Assembly (NCBI RefSeq): GCF_004962245.1
Contig: NZ_SUHQ01000001.1
Location: 192,549 to 256,548, forward strand
Reading direction: 5' to 3'
From: Mesorhizobium sp.
GTDB lineage: Bacteria > Pseudomonadota > Alphaproteobacteria > Rhizobiales > Rhizobiaceae
DNA: 64,000 bases
The position numbers and the translations under genes are program-made. Each line of letters opens with the position of its first letter. The stretch's first letter is position 1. Below the pieces are notes generated by a model. It was not told where the DNA came from, searched no databases, and saw only the letters and a program-made list of their open reading frames with translations. Positions 60,026 to 64,000 of the stretch are shown here, one piece after another.

Positions 60026-61494
60026 CGCGCGAGGCCAAAGATCGCGTCGCAGTCGAGGTGGGTTTCCAGCTCGGCTGCGATCTCGTCCAGCGCCCGTTCG
60101 ACCTCGGCGCGGTAGTCGATGCCGCCGCCTTTGACGCCGAGGTTTTCGAGGAACTTCGCCCGAAAAGCGTCGGCGGAAAACAGCCCGTGCAGATAGGTGC
60201 CTAATACCTTGCCGTCGGCGGAGGTCGCGCCGTCATCGACGCCGCTGATGACGGCGGACGGCCGCAGCGTGTCCGGACCGGTGGTGCGGCCGAGATGGAT
60301 CTCGTAGCCCTCGAGCGGCAGGTCGAATTGCACCGAGTGCGCGCTGACGTTGCGCACCGTCTTTTCCGGTTCCATCACCGTTTCGACGTCGAGCAGGCCA
60401 AGCCCTTTGGTCTCGGTCACGCTGCCTTCGATGCCGTCGGGGTCGCGCACGACATGGCCGAGCATCTGGAAGCCGCCGCAAATGCCGACCACGTGGCCGC
60501 CGCGCTTGCGGTGGGCGGCAAGGTCGCGATCCCAGCCATTCTCGCGAAACCTCAAGAGATCGCCGATCGTCGATTTGGACCCGGGAATGACCACCAGCCC
60601 GGCATCTTCGGGGAGGTTCTGGCCGGGCGGCACGAACACCACCTCGACTTCGCGTTCGGCCTTGAGCGGGTCGAGATCGTCGAAATTGGCGATGCGCGAA
60701 AGCATCGGCACGGCGACCTTCAACGCCCGCTTTTCGCCGGACGCCAGACGTTCGAGCACCACCGAATCTTCCGAGGGCAACCGCGCCGCCGCCTTCAGCC
60801 ACGGCACGACGCCGAAACAGCGCCAGCCGGTGAATGTCTCGATCGCCTTGATGCCGTCTTCGAACAAGGAGACATCGCCACGGAACTTGTTGATGAGATA
60901 GCCGGCGATCATGCGCCGGTCCTCTTCCGGCAGGATCAGATGGGTGCCGGCGACCGAGGCGATGACGCCGCCGCGATCGATGTCGCCGACGAGGATCACC
61001 GGCACGTTGGCTCGCGTGGCAAAGCCCATATTGGCAATGTCGCGGCTCCTGAGATTGATCTCGGCCGGCGAACCGGCGCCCTCGACGATGACGAGGTCGG
61101 CGCCTTCCCCGACTTTTGCCCAGGAGTCCAGCACGGCATCCATCAGCCGGCCCTTCAGCGCCTGGTAGTCGCGCGCCCGTGCCTCGCCGAACACCTTACC
61201 CTGCACCACCACTTGCGCGCCCACATCGGTCTGCGGCTTGAGCAGCACCGGGTTCATGTGGACGGAGGGCGCAACGCCACAGGCGATCGCCTGCAGCCAT
61301 TGGGCGCGACCGATCTCGCCGCCGCCGCTGTCGCCTGGAATATCGGCGACGGCAGCGTTGTTCGACATGTTCTGCGGCTTGAACGGCCGCACTTTCAGCC
61401 CACGATTCCTGGCCGCGCGGCACAGGCCCGCAACCAGCACCGTCTTGCCGACATCGGAGCCCGTGCCCTGCAGCATGATCGCCTTGGCCGCCAT
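60022..61494 (-). CDS. cobQ: Cobyric acid synthase CobQ
   Basis: The 490-aa enzyme has an N-terminal ATP-binding domain ('IMLQGTGSDVGKTVLVAGLC', 'RPFKPQNMSNNAAV', 'VIVEGAGSPAEINLRSRDI') and a C-terminal class I glutaminase domain. The latter has 'VVIPGSKSTIGDL', nucleophile Cys in 'VVGICGGFQMLG' and His in 'VLGTYLHGLF'. It amidates four side chains of adenosylcobyrinic diamide in cobalamin synthesis. ATG 61494 overlaps the stop of the upstream cupin gene (ATGA); AGGAC lies before it. No other cob genes are in the window. Confidence 0.96.
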   Translation of the reverse strand: MAAKAIMLQGTGSDVGKTVLVAGLCRAARNRGLKVRPFKPQNMSNNAAVADIPGDSGGGEIGRAQWLQAIACGVAPSVHMNPVLLKPQTDVGAQVVVQGKVFGEARARDYQALKGRLMDAVLDSWAKVGEGADLVIVEGAGSPAEINLRSRDIANMGFATRANVPVILVGDIDRGGVIASVAGTHLILPEEDRRMIAGYLINKFRGDVSLFEDGIKAIETFTGWRCFGVVPWLKAAARLPSEDSVVLERLASGEKRALKVAVPMLSRIANFDDLDPLKAEREVEVVFVPPGQNLPEDAGLVVIPGSKSTIGDLLRFRENGWDRDLAAHRKRGGHVVGICGGFQMLGHVVRDPDGIEGSVTETKGLGLLDVETVMEPEKTVRNVSAHSVQFDLPLEGYEIHLGRTTGPDTLRPSAVISGVDDGATSADGKVLGTYLHGLFSADAFRAKFLENLGVKGGGIDYRAEVERALDEIAAELETHLDCDAIFGLAR

Positions 61495-62108
61495 CAAGTC
61501 CTGCCCTGTGAAACGGTGCCGGTGATCGTGGATTTCGCCGCCAGCGGCCCGCCACGCCAGATGTAGAGCGCCAGCAGCGGCTCCTTGCCGGTGCGCATGG
61601 CGTGGCTGACATCAGAAGCATGGTGGATCACCTCGCCCGCCTCGCGTGTGCGAAAGCCGCCCTCGCCCATGCGCCATTCGGTGCCGCCGGTCAGCGGAAG
61701 ATAGATCTCCTCGGCGACATGATGATGATCGGGATAGAGGATATCAGGCCCCAGGATCAGCAGGCCGCCCGCGACCTCGTCATTGACGAAATGGCCGCGT
61801 GTGCCGAAGACCTCCAGCCAGCCGTAATTGTCCATGAACGTCTTGCCGAAATCCGCTTCGCTGTAGGTCTGCCCCCAGCGCAGATCGCCCCGGCGTTCCG
61901 CAAGCAACCGCGCCAGCGGCCTGGCGCCTGCCGGAACAAGTTCGACGATACGGTCGAGCTGGCGCAGGCAGGCGAGCGGATGCGGCTCGAGCGGACGCGC
62001 CGGCATGGCCCAGCCGATCCGGGCAACGGCATCGCGCACCAGTCTGTTGTCCACTGCTTCGAGAGTGCTATGGAAACATTCGAGCAGTTCATCGAAATTT
62101 GTCGTCAC
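61494..62108 (-). CDS. Cupin of the DMSP-lyase (DddL/DddQ-type) family
   Basis: The 204-aa protein has a helical N-half and a C-terminal cupin. The metal motif 'YPDHHHVAEEIYLPLTGGTE' (125-144) supplies His128/130 and Glu134 with the catalytic Tyr136. A last metal His lies in 'EVIHHASDVSHAM' (159-171). This spacing is that of dimethylsulfoniopropionate lyases, which release dimethyl sulphide and acrylate. Many rhizobial homologues have not been tested, so activity is inferred. It is the first gene of a two-gene unit, overlapping cobQ by 1 nt at the start codon. Confidence 0.75.
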   Translation of the reverse strand: MTTNFDELLECFHSTLEAVDNRLVRDAVARIGWAMPARPLEPHPLACLRQLDRIVELVPAGARPLARLLAERRGDLRWGQTYSEADFGKTFMDNYGWLEVFGTRGHFVNDEVAGGLLILGPDILYPDHHHVAEEIYLPLTGGTEWRMGEGGFRTREAGEVIHHASDVSHAMRTGKEPLLALYIWRGGPLAAKSTITGTVSQGRT

Positions 62109-62258
62109 GCCTTGCTCCAGACACGCATTCGCGCACAGCCGCTCCCAGATGGTTGGATGGAGATGGTCGGCTTGCGCGGCGGCATCATTGGTCTAGATTG
62201 GACGGCGCGCAAAGCCAAAAACGACAGGCCAGCAGGCCGAGACATCAGGGAGCACGCT

Positions 62259-63425
62259 ATGGACGCCGCTGTCGATGCGAGCACCAGCCAGTTCGAACTC
62301 AACGAGGACCAGCGCGCCATCCAGGAGATGGCCGAGGCCTTCGCCGCCGACCGCGTCGCGCCGAACGCGCTCGACTGGGATCGCAACAAGCATTTTCCGG
62401 CGGACGTCATCCGCGAGACGGGGCCGCTCGGCCTTGGCGGCATCTATGTCAGGGACGATGTCGGCGGCTCGGCGCTCGGCCGGCTCGACGCCGTGCTGAT
62501 CTTCGAGGCGCTTTCGCGCGCTGATCCGGCCTTCTCCTCCTTCATCTCGATCCACAACATGGTGGCGTCGATGATCGACCGCTTCGGCAGCGACGAGCAG
62601 CGCCAGCGCTTCCTGCCGAAGCTGACCTCGATGGAATGGCTGGCGAGCTACTGCCTGACCGAGCCGGGTTCGGGATCGGATGCAGCGGCGCTGAAGACGC
62701 GCGCGGTCAAGAGCGGCAGTGACTATGTGCTGAACGGCGCCAAGCAGTTCATCTCGGGCGCCGGCGACAGCGACATCTACATTGTCATGGCGCGCACCGG
62801 CGCCGACGGGCCGAAGGGCATTTCCACCTTCGTCGTGCCGAAGGACGCGCCAGGCCTGTCCTTCGGCGCCAACGAGCACAAGATGGGCTGGCACATGCAG
62901 TCGACCCGCCAGGTCGTCTTCGAGGACTGCAAGGTGCCGGCGCAAAATCTCTTATCGGTCGAAGGCGCCGGCTTCGGCATCGCCATGGCCGGGCTCGACG
63001 GCGGCCGGCTCAACATCGCCGCCTGTTCGCTGGGCGGCGCGCAGTCGGCACTCGACAAGGCGCTGTCCTACACCGCCGAGCGCAAGGCCTTCGGTTCCAG
63101 GATCAACCAGTTCCAGGCGCTGCAGTTCAAGCTCGCCGACATGGAGACCGAGTTGCAGGCGGCACGCATCTTTCTCTACGCCGCCGCCTCGAAGCTCGAC
63201 CGCAAGGCCCCGGATGCCTCGAAGTGGTCGGCCATGGCCAAGCGCTTCGTCACCGATATCGGCTTCAATGTCGCCAACGACGCGCTGCAACTGCATGGCG
63301 GCTACGGCTATCTGCACGATTACGGCATCGAGAAGCTGGTGCGGGATCTGCGCGTCCACCAGATTCTCGAAGGCACCAACGAGATCATGCGCGTCATCAT
63401 CGCACGCGCCCTGATCGGCCGATAA
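62259..63425 (+). CDS. Acyl-CoA dehydrogenase (isobutyryl-CoA dehydrogenase-like)
   Basis: The 388-aa flavoenzyme has the family signatures 'YCLTEPGSGSDAAALKTRAV', 'FGSRINQFQALQFKLADME' and 'LQLHGGYGYLHDYGIEKLVR'. The catalytic base is Glu in 'HQILEGTNEIMRVI'. AGGGAG precedes ATG 62259; the open frame to 61602 is antisense to the cupin gene. The 3-hydroxyisobutyrate dehydrogenase gene 450 bp downstream points to valine breakdown, where isobutyryl-CoA is oxidised to methacrylyl-CoA. The frameshifted gene between them appears to be an insertion. Confidence 0.93.
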   Translation: MDAAVDASTSQFELNEDQRAIQEMAEAFAADRVAPNALDWDRNKHFPADVIRETGPLGLGGIYVRDDVGGSALGRLDAVLIFEALSRADPAFSSFISIHNMVASMIDRFGSDEQRQRFLPKLTSMEWLASYCLTEPGSGSDAAALKTRAVKSGSDYVLNGAKQFISGAGDSDIYIVMARTGADGPKGISTFVVPKDAPGLSFGANEHKMGWHMQSTRQVVFEDCKVPAQNLLSVEGAGFGIAMAGLDGGRLNIAACSLGGAQSALDKALSYTAERKAFGSRINQFQALQFKLADMETELQAARIFLYAAASKLDRKAPDASKWSAMAKRFVTDIGFNVANDALQLHGGYGYLHDYGIEKLVRDLRVHQILEGTNEIMRVIIARALIGR

Positions 63426-63430
63426 ACATG

Positions 63431-63456
63431 TAGGCAGTAGGCAGTAGGCAGTAGGT
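63431..63456 (+). repeat. Heptamer repeat (TAGGCAG)x3.7, left border
   Basis: Three complete TAGGCAG units and a partial fourth lie directly after the acyl-CoA dehydrogenase stop codon and before the four-helix-bundle gene. The reverse complement of the same heptamer occurs on the far side of that gene at 63832-63851, so the two borders form an inverted pair. Confidence 0.85.
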
Positions 63457-63461
63457 GAAAG

Positions 63462-63831
63462 ATGATCGGCAAGATCAATTCGTACAAGGATCTTATCGTG
63501 TGGCAGCAGGCGATGGATTTGGCCGTCACCACCTACTCATTGACCAAGGCATGGCCAAAAGAGGAATTGTATGGGTTGACCAGCCAAATCCGCCGCTCAG
63601 CGACCTCTATCCCTGCAAAACATCGCGGAAGGCTATGGCCGCGACAACAGAGGCTCTTATCAGCAATTTCTCAGGATAGCCCAAGGCTCGCTGAAGGAGT
63701 TCGAGACACACCTCCAGATCGCTGAACGCATTGGCCTTGCCACGCATGATCAAGCCTATCACATGCTGTTGGCAACCGAGGGCATCGGAAAAATGCTTCG
63801 CCAACTTATTATCAAGCTTGCGCCCAAATAG
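63462..63831 (+). pseudogene. Four-helix-bundle protein gene with +1 frameshift
   Basis: The frame starts 'MIGKINSYKDLIVWQQAMDL' and 'WPKEELYGLTSQIRRSATSI', the N-half of the four-helix-bundle (S23/IVS-type) family. After PA at about 63616 it breaks. The expected continuation, NIAEGYGRDNRGSYQQFLRI and 'LKEFETHLQIAERIGL' to 'LIIKLAPK', lies in the next frame and ends at TAG 63829. One extra A in the run 63617-63620 (GCAAAAC for GCAAAC) explains the shift. Without it the gene encodes about 122 aa. The family was first found inside 23S rRNA intervening sequences. Confidence 0.85.
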
Positions 63832-63851
63832 ACTGCCTACTGCCTATTGCC
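63832..63851 (-). repeat. Heptamer repeat, right border (inverted TAGGCAG)
   Basis: ACTGCCTACTGCCTATTGCC, one base after the four-helix-bundle stop codon, is the reverse complement of GGCAATAGGCAGTAGGCAGT and so mirrors the TAGGCAG repeat at 63431-63456. Together the two could pair as a stem around the gene. Confidence 0.8.
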
Positions 63852-63875
63852 TCACCCAAATCACGGAGCGCCATT

Positions 63876-64000
63876 ATGACCACCATCGCCTTCATCGGCC
63901 TCGGCAATATGGGCAATCCGATGGCCGCCAACCTCGTCAAGGCGGGACATGCCGTGCACGGCTTCGACCTGATGCCGGAAAACCTCGTCGTCGCCAAGGA
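63876..64000 (+). CDS. mmsB: 3-Hydroxyisobutyrate dehydrogenase, partial (N-terminus)
   Basis: ATG 63876, preceded by CGGAG, starts '[20 protein letters not shown]', the glycine-rich NAD-binding signature of the 3-hydroxyisobutyrate dehydrogenase family ('[10 protein letters not shown]'), continuing '[17 protein letters not shown]' to the window edge. The enzyme oxidises 3-hydroxyisobutyrate to methylmalonate semialdehyde in valine breakdown, matching the acyl-CoA dehydrogenase upstream. Only 41 codons are visible. Confidence 0.92.
   Translation, partial: MTTIAFIGLGNMGNPMAANLVKAGHAVHGFDLMPENLVVAK

Noticed and set aside
63431..63456. CRISPR-like short repeats
   Set aside because: The unit is 7 bp with no spacers, so it is a simple tandem repeat and not a CRISPR array.

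Overview
This window looks like chromosomal DNA of a Mesorhizobium-type alphaproteobacterium (Hyphomicrobiales). The signature genes are RirA, an HmuP/HmuQ-type haem system, the AcpXL/LpxXL very-long-chain fatty acid (VLCFA) cluster of rhizobial lipid A, a phasin, and a bifunctional PutA beside a divergent Lrp regulator. The DNA is GC-rich and the intergenic spaces carry several families of dispersed palindromes. I see no rRNA, tRNA, CRISPR array, prophage or intact insertion sequence. Gene identities come from reading the translations; no database search was run.

Layout. 1-4.1 kb: a truncated NTF2-like gene, then a FIST-domain sensor with a hybrid histidine kinase (the arrangement of the NosP/NahK nitric-oxide pair) and a LuxR-type response regulator, separated from them by a VOC gene remnant and a palindromic repeat. 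4.2-11.1 kb: maleylacetoacetate isomerase, a zinc alcohol dehydrogenase, an EamA exporter divergent from a MocR regulator, a MaoC hydratase, a phasin and a DUF445 protein. 11.2-20.9 kb: the iron/haem island, with rirA, hmuPSTUV on the minus strand, and hmuR, a secreted protein, a TonB protein, the haem-degrading HmuQ and a coupled VOC protein on the plus strand. A TGA-N9-TCA motif, the published RirA (IRO) operator form, lies before rirA and between hmuP and hmuR.

21-38.5 kb: putA/putR, a dihaem peroxidase with a YtkA-like partner, a PfkB kinase, a methyltransferase divergent from a six-helix GGDEF-EAL protein, DUF899, galM-like and gabD-like genes, an AEC transporter, a secreted histidine phosphatase, a small lipoprotein, and an RHH repressor-SRPBCC pair with a palindrome at its start. 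38.7-43.6 kb: the VLCFA-lipid A cluster acpXL, two ketosynthases, an MDR reductase and lpxXL. fabZXL is missing, and the first ketosynthase has lost its active-site cysteine. 43.8-50.4 kb: a sugar ABC importer whose two permeases are fused in one chain, then a methanethiol oxidase with a membrane partner, and an L,D-transpeptidase.

51-64 kb: an M20 deacylase with a dipeptide-type ABC importer (its fused ATPase carries a 1-nt frameshift near the start), a TerB protein, a TSUP remnant, a 56-aa membrane protein, AraC plus VOC, cobQ overlapping a DddL/DddQ-type cupin, and a valine-catabolism pair (acyl-CoA dehydrogenase and mmsB) interrupted by a frameshifted four-helix-bundle gene bracketed by TAGGCAG heptamer repeats.
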